From contig NZ_AP012325.1 in NCBI RefSeq assembly GCF_001025195.1, forward strand, positions 1,798,001 to 1,862,000: a DNA stretch of 64,000 nt. The letters run 5' to 3'. Made by a program: the position numbers and the translations under genes. Each line of letters opens with the position of its first letter. The stretch's first letter is position 1. Shown one piece after another: positions 1 through 7,776 of the stretch. Source of the DNA: Bifidobacterium catenulatum DSM 16992 = JCM 1194 = LMG 11043. GTDB taxonomy: Bacteria; Actinomycetota; Actinomycetes; Actinomycetales; Bifidobacteriaceae. The notes beneath the pieces are model-generated. The model ran no database searches and was not told where the DNA came from. It saw nothing but the letters and a program-made list of their open reading frames with translations.

Positions 1-309
1 ATGGATACCGAACTGTTGACCCTTGTGGCCGCTCTCATAGGCTCAGGCGCAGCCACAAGCGTCGTGCAATGGATATTGGGCCACGCCGAACGCGACACCC
101 CCACCAAAGAGGGCTTGCGCGTGCTCTTGTTCTGCAAATTGGAGCACATTCAGGCGGCAATGGTGGCGAACGACGGCGTCTGCGACGTGTCCACCAAAGA
201 GACCGCAGAAACCATCTACCGCGCCTACAGCGCATTGGGAGGCAACGGCGTCGGCTCGCAGATGATCGAGGACATCAGGCACGCGCACATCGCCAGAACG
301 GAGGAATGA
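1..309 (+). CDS. Small phage protein preceding the endolysin
   Basis: A 102-residue protein whose first codon is the first base of the window, so a start further upstream cannot be excluded. Residues about 5-27 are hydrophobic (LLTLVAALIGSGAATSVVQW) and could be a membrane helix. The rest is soluble and I recognise no domain. Its TGA stop overlaps the ATG of the endolysin gene (ATGA), so it belongs to the prophage lysis module. A membrane-anchored accessory lysis role is possible but is inferred only from position. Confidence 0.7.
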   Translation: MDTELLTLVAALIGSGAATSVVQWILGHAERDTPTKEGLRVLLFCKLEHIQAAMVANDGVCDVSTKETAETIYRAYSALGGNGVGSQMIEDIRHAHIARTEE

Positions 310-1148
310 TGGACGGAATCACATGGATAGGCTCGCCGAACCACTACCAGGGCCGCAACGGCCACGAGGTCACGCATATAACGCTGCATATCATGGTGGG
401 CTATCTCGCCGGCACCGACAGCGTGTTTCGCAACCCGGCATCGCAGGCAAGCGCACACTACGGCATCGGCGGCGACGGAACCATACACCAATACGTCTCA
501 GAGGCGGACGGCAGCTATTCAGACGCCAACTGGGCGTCGAACAACTCGACCATCAGCATCGAGCATCAAGGAGGCATGGACGGCGTGCCATGCACGCAAG
601 CGTGCATCGACGCCAGCGCACGACTATGCGCCGACATCGCCCGACGCTACGGGTGGACAAGCCTATGGCACGACGGGCTGCACGGCAACGTGTGGCTACA
701 TAGGGAGATCCCCGGCACCGACCACGCTGGCTGCCCCGACCTCGCGCCCAACGGCCTGCCAGTGCAACAGATTTTGGACAAGGCAAACGCACTCTTGGAA
801 GGAGACGAAGATATGCCAACAGCACAGGAAATCGCCGAAGCCGTCTGGAACTTCAACCAGAACGGCATCAAATGCCGCGACCGCCTGCAAGGCATTGACC
901 AGCAATGCCAAGCAATGCCGGAAAACGTTTGGGCGTTCCCCATCCAGCACACACAGGCACGAGATCGCCTGTACGGGCTGGACGCCTTGCAGGTGCCGCA
1001 GCTGACGGCCACCGTGGCCGCGCAGCAAGCCGCCATCGACACTCTGGCCAAAAACGTGGGAGCCGACCCCACCACCATCGCCGGAGTGGTCGAACAGGCT
1101 GTTAAAAACAAACTCGCAGCACTGCAAATCACCGTGGAGGAAAAATGA
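306..1148 (+). CDS. Phage endolysin, N-acetylmuramoyl-L-alanine amidase
   Basis: A 280-residue protein. The N-terminal half (about 1-160) has the Amidase_2/PGRP pattern: HITLHIMVG, AHYGIGGDGTIHQYV, an aromatic and acidic middle, and a closing DHAGCPDL, which supply the zinc-binding His and Cys residues. Such enzymes cleave the MurNAc-L-Ala bond of peptidoglycan to release phage. The C-terminal part has repeated ICRDRLQGIDQ- and ARDRLYGLDAL-like motifs followed by a helical tail, probably the wall-binding region. Two ATG codons lie at 306 and 309, and I use the first, which overlaps the previous stop. The gene ends in an ATGA overlap with the holin. Confidence 0.9.
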   Translation: MMDGITWIGSPNHYQGRNGHEVTHITLHIMVGYLAGTDSVFRNPASQASAHYGIGGDGTIHQYVSEADGSYSDANWASNNSTISIEHQGGMDGVPCTQACIDASARLCADIARRYGWTSLWHDGLHGNVWLHREIPGTDHAGCPDLAPNGLPVQQILDKANALLEGDEDMPTAQEIAEAVWNFNQNGIKCRDRLQGIDQQCQAMPENVWAFPIQHTQARDRLYGLDALQVPQLTATVAAQQAAIDTLAKNVGADPTTIAGVVEQAVKNKLAALQITVEEK

Positions 1149-1390
1149 GCAACAGCAGCAACGAGCCGCAGCACGCGGCAACCACCGAAACCGGCTATAA
1201 GCCGGTGTTCAACGACACCGTGAGAACCATCGTGTATGTTTTCGGACTTGTGGCCGTGGCCGTAGGCTTCGGCTTCACCAAGTTCGGGGACCCGGCAGTG
1301 GGTGACTACATCACCACCGTTGGCGGCCTGATCGCGGCCGGCATGGGCGTGGCCTACAACCCAATCCGCATGTCCGGCAAACAGGTCTAG
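1145..1390 (+). CDS. Phage holin
   Basis: An 81-residue protein with a short polar N-terminus and two predicted membrane helices (about 27-44, TIVYVFGLVAVAVGFGF, and about 52-72), the usual form of a small phage holin that lets the endolysin reach the wall. GAGG sits just before the ATG, which overlaps the endolysin stop. The position directly after the amidase supports the call more than the sequence does. Its stop overlaps the stop of the convergent integrase gene. Confidence 0.75.
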   Translation: MSNSSNEPQHAATTETGYKPVFNDTVRTIVYVFGLVAVAVGFGFTKFGDPAVGDYITTVGGLIAAGMGVAYNPIRMSGKQV

Positions 1391-2217
1391 ACACCGAGCA
1401 TCACGGCGGCCATGCCCGCACGCAACCGCGCGTCGGGCATGGCGACGTAGATTTGCGTCGTCTCGACCGACGCATGGCCCAGCAGCCTTGCCACCAGATA
1501 CAAGTCATGCGTGGCCGCGTATGTCGCCGTGGCGTACCGGTGGCGGAGGCTGTGCGCGCCGTACCCCTCTGGCAGCAGACGACTTATACGCTTTCCCACG
1601 TAGCTTTCCTCGACATGGCCTTGCCACCGGCCGGGGAACAGCCAACCGCCGCACGACTCTATGGCTTCGGCCAGATCGTCGGGCAACGGCACTATGCGCT
1701 GTTTATCGCCCTTGCCGCGCACTATTAGCGACTTGCCAAGCAGATCGTCCATGACATCCCGCGAGTTCACGCCCGCTATCTCACCTCGCCGCAAACCACA
1801 CTCGGCCGCAAGCCTCAGCATCAGCGTTTCGGTTTCGTCCGCCTTCGCCAGCGCCGCAAGAATATACTTGTCGGGGCACGGCCGCGGGTGCGCCTTCGGA
1901 CGCTTGACCTTCGGCAAATCGGCTGCCGGATTGTCCGGTCTTACGCTGGTTCGCTGCAAACGGCCGAAAAACGACGTTAGCGTGTTCCTGTACGCCTTCA
2001 GCGTTTCCGGCTTCCAATGCTGGCCGGCCATCCAAGACACCAGATCGCCGGTGGTGACGTCAACGGGCGACTTGCCTAAACCTATGGCCGCGTGCGTGAG
2101 CTTGTAGCGCCGGCACCGCACTGTGTCTTCGCTGTACCCACTGGCAATCAGGGACTTCACCCAGTCTTCCACGCTCACTCGCCACTCAGGTGGCGGCTGC
2201 AACTTCTTATCGTTCAT
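1387..2217 (-). CDS. Tyrosine-family phage integrase
   Basis: A 276-residue site-specific recombinase. The N-terminal SAM-like core-binding domain is at about 10-100 and the catalytic domain at about 110-276. The catalytic set is visible: R143 in GLRRGE, H222 and R225 in HSLRHRYA, H248 in LLGHASVETTQIY, and Y257. It would integrate and excise the prophage whose lysis genes lie to the left. It lies next to a tRNA-like sequence (2290-2340), the usual arrangement of integrase beside attachment site. No excisionase is visible in the window. Confidence 0.93.
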   Translation of the reverse strand: MNDKKLQPPPEWRVSVEDWVKSLIASGYSEDTVRCRRYKLTHAAIGLGKSPVDVTTGDLVSWMAGQHWKPETLKAYRNTLTSFFGRLQRTSVRPDNPAADLPKVKRPKAHPRPCPDKYILAALAKADETETLMLRLAAECGLRRGEIAGVNSRDVMDDLLGKSLIVRGKGDKQRIVPLPDDLAEAIESCGGWLFPGRWQGHVEESYVGKRISRLLPEGYGAHSLRHRYATATYAATHDLYLVARLLGHASVETTQIYVAMPDARLRAGMAAVMLGV

Positions 2218-2270
2218 GGCACACCATCGTGCCTCACGCCGCTAGGATTAGTGATAATCGGCTCAGGCCG

Positions 2271-2340
2271 GCATGGATTTGGACCATGGGCCGGGGCGTA
2301 GCCCCAGAGGTCCATGGTCCAAATCCATGCCCCGCTACCA
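2271..2340 (+). other. Prophage attachment site: tRNA-Met-like 3' end within a 19-bp inverted repeat
   Basis: Bases 2298-2340 read like the 3' part of a tRNA: a CCCAGAGGTC-type variable region, a T-arm (CATGG, loop TCCAAAT, CCATG), an acceptor strand CCCCGCT and ACCA. The T-loop is not canonical (TCC for TTC) and there is no 5' half, so it is not a functional tRNA. It looks like the duplicated 3' end left at one prophage boundary, most like a Met tRNA. The T-arm also forms the right half of a perfect inverted repeat (2271-2289 and 2312-2330). The rest of 2218-2574 holds no convincing gene. Confidence 0.55.
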
Positions 2341-2342
2341 AT

Positions 2343-2377
2343 GAAAGTCAGGAACCATAGTGGTTTCTGACTTTTTT
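2343..2377 (+). terminator. Rho-independent terminator after the tRNA-like end
   Basis: AAAGTCAGGAACCA, a TAG loop, and TGGTTTCTGACTTTTTTT form a nearly perfect stem ending in a T-run on the plus strand. It lies directly after the tRNA-like ACCA, so it is probably the original chromosomal terminator of the attachment tRNA. Confidence 0.75.
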
Positions 2378-2547
2378 TGTTTTCCTGCCGGATCTTGGCC
2401 AAGCCGATTACTTAACAAAATCCGGTCAAAATCTGGACATGGCAGCTGACCGGGCTGTTCGCGAATTTCGAATTTCGCCACGTTCTTTTCGCTGGCTTCC
2501 TTCATCATATTCGGCCAGGTTTCGCAAACTCGCCTCCATGAAGCGTC

Positions 2548-2580
2548 ATCATCGCCACCTATCATCGCCACCTATCATCG
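2548..2580 (+). repeat. Short tandem repeat (13 bp, about 2.5 copies)
   Basis: ATCATCGCCACCT occurs twice in tandem with a partial third copy (ATCATCG). It ends across the stop codon of the surface-protein gene. No function is evident. Confidence 0.7.
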
Positions 2581-3510
2581 TCGACGAACGGCATATAGCA
2601 TGAACGCCCCACAGCACATCACAGCAGCCGCCAAACCCAACACCAGCCCCATCGGACTTCCTGTCTGCGGCATTTCCCGCTCGGGAGCATAAAGGTTGTC
2701 GACATCGAACGTCAACAGGCTATCCTCACGTTCCACCACATCGTTCAGCACCATCATTTTCTGCGCGGTGACGGCCTCATCCAATCCTACGGACTGGTAT
2801 CCGACCTTGATATTGACCTCACCGGCGCCCGTTGCATGCCAATACACGGTGGTTCCCTCCAGTTCGGCCCAGCCGACTGCCGTGGGCTCGTCATCTTCGT
2901 CGAACACGGCCGGACCTTCGATCGTCGCCGTAAATACGCCTTCAACCGGCTGTCCACTCGCATCCAGCAACTGCACGAACAGGCTTCCGGACCGCAATCC
3001 CTGCCGATCATCACGCGTCACCATCGAAGAAACCGGCAGCTTGTTCGCAGCCTCCTCCCAAAGCTCGTTGACCTTGCTTTCCAGCCCGTCCATCACTGAA
3101 AAGAGGTATTGCTCATGCTTGGCCCACACCTTTTGGTCATCATAGTTGCGGTGCACCAGCACGCCGATCGCCGCATACGTGAGCACCGGTTCCCCGTCAT
3201 GTTGATATTCGGACAGCAGCCATGCAAGGCGCCGCGCCGCTTCCGTATTTTCCACGGTGGTGGTTTCAGTCACCTTATAGTCGGTCATGCTTTCTATTTG
3301 CCGGCAATAATAGAATTTGCCTGATCTCGATTCCGCGTTCACCCCGATCACATACGGTTTTCCATCAAGAAAATAGTTGTAATGCTTGCCGTTCGCGCGT
3401 AGCAGCTGTTCGGCGGCCAGCGCTGCCGGGCATGTCATCGCTACGATTATGGCGCAGGCCGCCAATACCGCGGCCAGAATCGCAAGCATACGTCGCTTCA
3501 TAACATTCAT
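2575..3510 (-). CDS. Sortase-anchored surface protein with MPQTG motif
   Basis: A 311-residue protein. An N-terminal signal peptide (about 1-33, KRRMLAILAAVLAACAIIV, cleavage near ALAAE) is followed by an extracellular part. At the C-terminus a sortase-type signal runs MPQTG (280-284), hydrophobic helix, RRR, a variant of LPXTG. The first extracellular domain has FYYC (Cys69), then ARRLAWLLSEY and YAAIGVLVHRNYD, which resembles the layout of thioester-type adhesion domains. The usual Gln of the second motif is Ala here, so an active thioester is doubtful. A second beta-rich domain (about 170-250) resembles a pilin or Ig-like stalk. The start has AAGGA about 8 nt upstream. Likely role: adhesion to host or matrix. 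Confidence 0.75.
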   Translation of the reverse strand: MNVMKRRMLAILAAVLAACAIIVAMTCPAALAAEQLLRANGKHYNYFLDGKPYVIGVNAESRSGKFYYCRQIESMTDYKVTETTTVENTEAARRLAWLLSEYQHDGEPVLTYAAIGVLVHRNYDDQKVWAKHEQYLFSVMDGLESKVNELWEEAANKLPVSSMVTRDDRQGLRSGSLFVQLLDASGQPVEGVFTATIEGPAVFDEDDEPTAVGWAELEGTTVYWHATGAGEVNIKVGYQSVGLDEAVTAQKMMVLNDVVEREDSLLTFDVDNLYAPEREMPQTGSPMGLVLGLAAAVMCCGAFMLYAVRRR

Positions 3511-3628
3511 TGCATCGTCCTTTCGATATGCACGTCGTTGTTACCGTGATTCAACAGACTTGCATACTTGCGATTACCACATGGTCTTTTTCAAGGGTTG
3601 TGGTCGGAGGACGTATTTTTCGGCATTT

Positions 3629-3709
3629 TGTGGATAACTTTGCCTGTTGAAAACCGCGACTTATCCACAAAAAACGTTTTGCCAAACTTAAGTCAAGAAG
3701 TTACCCACA
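3629..3709. promoter_or_regulatory. Cluster of three DnaA boxes upstream of glgE
   Basis: TTATCCACA is present as its complement at 3629-3637 and directly at 3661-3669, and a near match TTACCCACA lies at 3701-3709. Two are exact consensus DnaA boxes. They occupy most of the spacer between the surface-protein gene and glgE, 70-150 bp before the glgE start. No dnaA or dnaN is nearby, so this is a chromosomal DnaA cluster and not a demonstrated origin. Confidence 0.6.
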
Positions 3710-3764
3710 AAGGGCGGAAAATCGCTGGCCAGAAGATAGTTCACCAAATCCACCTTTTCTCCTC

Positions 3765-3770
3765 TATAAT
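3765..3770 (+). promoter_or_regulatory. -10 box of glgE, probable leaderless start
   Basis: TATAAT is followed by exactly 7 nt and then ATG at 3778, so transcription would begin at or next to the start codon. No Shine-Dalgarno sequence lies between. Confidence 0.6.
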
Positions 3771-3777
3771 CGGCGTT

Positions 3778-6045
3778 ATGGCAGAAGAAGATAAGAGCGC
3801 GGAACCGCGCACCACAACCAAGCAATCAACCATCAAGAGGACGACCGCTAAGGTGGAGTCATCAATGTCTCAGACGCCTAACAAGCGCACTGCCGCCAAA
3901 AAGCCTACGGCATCCACCGCTCGCAAGCGCACCGCCAAGGCGAAGACCGCCTCACCGCAAGCCGTAGGCGAAGCCCCAGCTCCCGTCATCGAACGCACCA
4001 GCCCCGAACAGTTCGGCCGCGTGAACGTGCTCGACATCACCCCGAACGTTGAGAACGGCCTGTTCCCAGCACGCGTGGAGCTCGGCGAAGCATTCAACGT
4101 CACCGCACAAGTGTTCATCGAAGGCCGTACCAAGGCCGGAGCGACCGTGTCCGTGCGCAGCGCACGCGGCCGCGAGGTTGAACGTTTCGCCATGACCTGC
4201 ACCAATCCGGGTCTCGACCGTTGGGAAGCCATGGTCAAGATCGGCGAGCACAGCGATCTGAAGCCGTGGGATGCCGACTATGCCGCCGTCAAGCGTAAGC
4301 TGGGCGAATGGCAGATCGTGGTTGAAGGCTGGGAAGACACCTACCAGTCTTGGCTGCACGACGCCGCCATCAAGGTTGAAGTGAACGACGACGTGGAGAA
4401 TGCGCTGGAATCCGGCGCACGACTGCTCGCGCGTTGGTCCGACGCGAAGGATTCCAAGCTTTCCGCAGCCGACAAAAAGGTGCTGCGCGACGCCGCCAAG
4501 ACCATGGAAGACAAGTCGCTGAGCGCCGAAGAGCGTCTCGCTGCAGCCCAGAGCAGCGACATCGAACAGCTGCACGAAACCAACCCGCTGCGCGACGGTC
4601 TGTCCGAGTCGAATCCGCAGCGTTTCCGCGTGGAGCGCCCGAAGTCCAGCTTCGCCTCCTGGTATCAGTTCTTCCCACGTTCCGAAGGCGCCTACTACGG
4701 CGAAGACGGCAAGATCGTCCCCGGCAACCTCAAGACGTCGGTCGCCGGCTTGGAACGTGCCGCAGCCGAAGGCTTCAACATTGTGTATTTGCCGCCGATC
4801 TTCCCGATTGGCGTGACCAACCGCAAGGGACGCAACAATTCCCTGGTAGCCGGCCCGAACGATCCGGGCTCCCCGTTCGGCATCGGTTCCGAACTGGGTG
4901 GCCACGACACCGTTGACCCGCAGCTTGGCACCATGGACGATTTCAAGGCATTCTGCGAGCGCGCCCACGAGCTGGGCTTGGAAATCGCGCTTGATTTTGC
5001 CCTGCAGTGCTCTCCTGACCACCCGTGGGTCAAGGCACATCCGAACTGGTTCCGCACCAAGCCGGACGGCACCATCGCATTCGCCGAGAATCCGCCAAAA
5101 AAGTATCAGGATATTTACCCAATCGACTTCAATGCCGACATGGAAGGCATCGAAAAAGAAGTCGAACGCATTATGGATCTGTGGGTCAAGGCGGGTGTGA
5201 CGATCTTCCGCGTTGACAATCCTCACACCAAGCCGGTGCGTTTCTGGCAGGATGTGATCGCCGCCGTTACGAAGAAGCATCCGGAAGTGCTATTCCTCGC
5301 TGAGGCGTTCACCCGCCCGGGCATGATGCGCGCGCTGAGCTATGTGGGCTTCACGCAGTCGCACTGCTACTTCCCGTGGCGCAACACCAAGGAAGAGCTC
5401 GAAGAGTACTTCGAAGAGACCAACGGCGATGGCGGCTTCTACCAGCACAACACGTTCTGGCCTACCACTCCGGATATTCTCACCGCCTACCTGCGAGACA
5501 ACGGCATCGCCGGTCACGCGGTGCGTGCGGTGCTCGCCGCTATGGGTAGCCCGAGCTGGGGTATTTACAACGGCTACGAGCTAATCGAAAACAAGCAGCG
5601 TCCGGGCTTCGAAGAGCAGATCGACAATGAGAAGTACGAAGTCAAGGTGCGCGATTGGGACAGCACCGAAAAGTACGGTATCGCCGAACTGCTGACTTCA
5701 CTCAACAAGATTCGTGACACTCACCCGGCATGCCGCAGCTACCACAATCTGCACATTCTGCCGAGCGACGATGCGGGCGTGATTGCATTCCTGCGCCAGA
5801 CCCCGGCCGAGCTGACCGGCACCGGCAAGGCAGACACGGTGATTGTGATCGTAAACCTTGACGGCCACAACGCGCACCAGTCCATCGTGCATGTGGAGCT
5901 TGGCGACTTCGGTTTCGCCACCGACAAGCCGCTCAAGGTGCATGACGAGCTGACCGGCCGCGACTTCGAATGGGGTTACGACAACTACGTTTCGCTCGCC
6001 CCATGGGCCGACGTGGCACACGTGCTGACCGTCGTCGAAGACTGA
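3778..6045 (+). CDS. glgE: Alpha-1,4-glucan:maltose-1-phosphate maltosyltransferase (GlgE)
   Basis: A 755-residue GH13_3 enzyme that extends alpha-glucan with maltosyl units from maltose 1-phosphate. An Ala/Lys/Thr-rich tail (about 1-75) precedes the DUF3416-like N domain. The family landmarks SFASWYQFFPRS, DFALQCSPDHPWV, FRVDNPHTKP with nucleophile Asp480, and LAEAFTRP with acid Glu509 are all present. I chose the ATG at 3778 because TATAAT ends 7 nt before it (leaderless). The alternative ATG at 3865 has an AGGTGGAG ribosome-binding sequence and would give 726 residues. No treS, pep2 or other glg gene is in the window. Confidence 0.92.
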   Translation: MAEEDKSAEPRTTTKQSTIKRTTAKVESSMSQTPNKRTAAKKPTASTARKRTAKAKTASPQAVGEAPAPVIERTSPEQFGRVNVLDITPNVENGLFPARVELGEAFNVTAQVFIEGRTKAGATVSVRSARGREVERFAMTCTNPGLDRWEAMVKIGEHSDLKPWDADYAAVKRKLGEWQIVVEGWEDTYQSWLHDAAIKVEVNDDVENALESGARLLARWSDAKDSKLSAADKKVLRDAAKTMEDKSLSAEERLAAAQSSDIEQLHETNPLRDGLSESNPQRFRVERPKSSFASWYQFFPRSEGAYYGEDGKIVPGNLKTSVAGLERAAAEGFNIVYLPPIFPIGVTNRKGRNNSLVAGPNDPGSPFGIGSELGGHDTVDPQLGTMDDFKAFCERAHELGLEIALDFALQCSPDHPWVKAHPNWFRTKPDGTIAFAENPPKKYQDIYPIDFNADMEGIEKEVERIMDLWVKAGVTIFRVDNPHTKPVRFWQDVIAAVTKKHPEVLFLAEAFTRPGMMRALSYVGFTQSHCYFPWRNTKEELEEYFEETNGDGGFYQHNTFWPTTPDILTAYLRDNGIAGHAVRAVLAAMGSPSWGIYNGYELIENKQRPGFEEQIDNEKYEVKVRDWDSTEKYGIAELLTSLNKIRDTHPACRSYHNLHILPSDDAGVIAFLRQTPAELTGTGKADTVIVIVNLDGHNAHQSIVHVELGDFGFATDKPLKVHDELTGRDFEWGYDNYVSLAPWADVAHVLTVVED

Positions 6046-6103
6046 TTTTCAATCGATCTGATTAATCTCGGTCAGCTCAACTAGAAATTCGTTTCGATTC
6101 ATG

Positions 6104-6144
6104 CCACAATACCGGTTCCACTTCGGTGGAAAGCGGTATTGTGG
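6104..6144. other. Long inverted repeat between glgE and ppa
   Basis: CCACAATACCG and CGGTATTGTGG flank an inner TTCCAC-TTCG-GTGGAA hairpin, giving a nearly perfect stem of about 17 bp with a stable TTCG tetraloop. No T-run follows. It could stop glgE transcription or structure the ppa leader. Confidence 0.6.
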
Positions 6145-6185
6145 TTACTGATAATGTAAACTGCCCAATCTCAAGGAGAAATGAC

Positions 6186-6683
6186 ATGGCAGAAACCTTC
6201 AACGTCGTGGTGGAAATTCCGCGCGGCTCCAAGAACAAGTACGAAGTGGATCACGAGACCGGCCGCGTGTTCTTGGATCGCACCCTGTTCACTTCCATGG
6301 GTTACCCGGATGACTATGGCTACATCGACGGCACTCTGGGTGAGGATGGCGATCCGCTCGACGCACTCGTCATGATTCCGAACTCCGTGTTCCCGGGCTG
6401 CGTGGTGGAATGCCGCGCCGTTGGCCTGTACCACATGGTCGACGAGGCTGGCGGAGATGACAAGGTGCTGTGCGTGCCGGCTGACGTGCGTTTCGACGAT
6501 ATCAAGGATGTCGAAGACGTTTCCGAGTACCACAAGGCTGAAATCAAGCACTTCTTCGAGCAGTACAAGGCTCTGGAGCCGGGCAAGGAAGTCCTGCCGG
6601 GCGATTACTGGACCGGCGCCGCTAAGGCCGAGGAGGAAATCGTGGCCGCTCGCAAGCGCCTCGCCGAATCCGAAGCTGAGTGA
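6186..6683 (+). CDS. ppa: Inorganic pyrophosphatase
   Basis: A 165-residue family I soluble pyrophosphatase that hydrolyses PPi to phosphate and drives nucleic acid and nucleotide-sugar synthesis. Clear motifs are [13 protein letters not shown], the Y-DDYGYI region and the metal-binding [10 protein letters not shown] (D-x-D-P-x-D). Length is normal for bacterial enzymes. AAGGAG 7 nt before ATG 6186 decides the start. A terminator follows at 6716-6759, so it is probably monocistronic. Confidence 0.95.
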   Translation: MAETFNVVVEIPRGSKNKYEVDHETGRVFLDRTLFTSMGYPDDYGYIDGTLGEDGDPLDALVMIPNSVFPGCVVECRAVGLYHMVDEAGGDDKVLCVPADVRFDDIKDVEDVSEYHKAEIKHFFEQYKALEPGKEVLPGDYWTGAAKAEEEIVAARKRLAESEAE

Positions 6684-6715
6684 TTTCGCCTCTTTCTAGG
6701 TAGCGACTTTACGTA

Positions 6716-6759
6716 AAAAGCCCGTTGACGTATGTACTTACACGTGTCAACGGGCTTTT
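6716..6759 (+). terminator. Terminator after ppa
   Basis: AAAAGCCCGTTGACG pairs with CGTGTCAACGGGCTTTT across a short loop and ends in a T-run. Confidence 0.85.
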
Positions 6760-6879
6760 CGCGTATCCAAACGTCCCAAAACCTCCAGATACTGGAAGAA
6801 AACGGACAAAACCATACCCTCCAAGTGTCCGGATTCCTCCAGCGAGTGGAAGAAACAGCCCACAGGCGGGATACACTCA

Positions 6880-7060
6880 TATCACACGCGCATATTCGCT
6901 GGGGCCGCTATAGTGAAACACGTAATTCACGGCATGCGAACAGTATTCGCAGAATTCAAAGCCCGCTGGCTGGCGCGGCAGTTCTATGTCGGTACCCCTA
7001 GGCGTAGGCGGACGTGAGACTCCGTCGAGGCCCATCCCGTGGGAAACCGGCGGGATGAAC
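6880..7060 (+). promoter_or_regulatory. Structured leader upstream of mntP, candidate manganese riboswitch
   Basis: The 6760-7073 gap has no convincing gene. Upstream of mntP lie GGGGCCGC near 6901, several short inverted pairs, GTGAGACTCCG near 7014, and a hairpin CATCCCG/CGGGATG at 7033-7057 directly before the gene. mntP genes in many bacteria carry a yybP-ykoY Mn2+ riboswitch, and the GUGAGAC-like segment is compatible with one. I could not match the full consensus. A TATATA box (7062-7067) only 6 nt before the start argues for an additional or different promoter. Confidence 0.35.
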
Positions 7061-7073
7061 CTATATACCAGCT

Positions 7074-7640
7074 ATGTTGGTTCAAATACTATTCATCGCC
7101 GTTTCCGTATCTATGGACGCGTTCGCCGTGTCCATCGGCAAAGGCCTCACCGTCAAAAAACTGCGTGGCCTCGACGCGTTCAAAACCGCCCTCTGGTTCG
7201 GCGGATTTCAGGCGCTTTTCCCGCTGCTCGGCTATTTCGCCGCGTCCACGTTCAGTAAATACGTGACCGCCGTCGACCATTGGATTATTTTCGGTCTGCT
7301 CGCCCTCATCGGCGGCAACATGGTGCGTGAAGCATTCGAAGAGGATGAGGAAAACGCCAAGGAAACCGCTGATTTCGATTGGAAACACATGCTTCCGCTC
7401 GCCGTGGCCTGCAGCATCGACGCATTCGCCGTGGGTGTCAGCTTCGCATTCATGACGCTGAACATTTGGATTTCAGTGATCATCATCGGCGTCACCACAG
7501 GCCTGTTCTCCGCAGCCGGCCTGTATATCGGCCGCGCATTCGGCTCGCACTGGCAGAAACCCGCACAGATCGCGGGTGGCGTCGTACTCATTCTGATCGG
7601 TGTGAAAGTACTGCTGGAACATCTCGGATTCCTCGCATAA
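7074..7640 (+). CDS. mntP: Manganese efflux pump MntP
   Basis: A 188-residue membrane protein with six predicted helices in two related halves. Each half carries the family signature: SMDAFAVSIGKG (about 13-24) and SIDAFAVGVSFAF (about 118-130), with Asp residues within the membrane. MntP exports excess Mn2+. The start is fixed by family alignment, because MDAF falls about 13 residues in, as in other members. No ribosome-binding site precedes it, but a TATATA box ends 6 nt upstream. A terminator follows at 7678. Confidence 0.92.
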   Translation: MLVQILFIAVSVSMDAFAVSIGKGLTVKKLRGLDAFKTALWFGGFQALFPLLGYFAASTFSKYVTAVDHWIIFGLLALIGGNMVREAFEEDEENAKETADFDWKHMLPLAVACSIDAFAVGVSFAFMTLNIWISVIIIGVTTGLFSAAGLYIGRAFGSHWQKPAQIAGGVVLILIGVKVLLEHLGFLA

Positions 7641-7677
7641 CAATCGCAAGTCAGATAAAAACAGATATACTACAGCA

Positions 7678-7712
7678 AAAGCCCGTAATCACACATGATT
7701 ACGGGCTTTTGC
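7678..7712. terminator. Terminator after mntP
   Basis: AAAAGCCCGTAATCA and TGATTACGGGCTTTT form a perfect 15-bp stem with a 4-nt loop. It can serve both mntP and the convergent membrane-protein gene. Confidence 0.88.
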
Positions 7713-7776
7713 ATTACGAATTATTGTAAAAAGATTATTTTCTTATGATTGCTTTCCCACGATTGAAAGAATCGCA

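Noticed and set aside
2290-2340. Functional tRNA gene
   Set aside because: The 5' half, D-arm and a normal TTC loop are missing. Only the 3' end resembles a tRNA.
2335-2571. Small minus-strand protein of 78 residues
   Set aside because: It spans the terminator and tandem repeats, with no ribosome-binding site and no recognisable pattern.
3629-3709. Replication origin
   Set aside because: Three DnaA boxes alone are not enough. There is no AT-rich unwinding element beyond the promoter and no dnaA, dnaN, recF, rpmH or parAB nearby.
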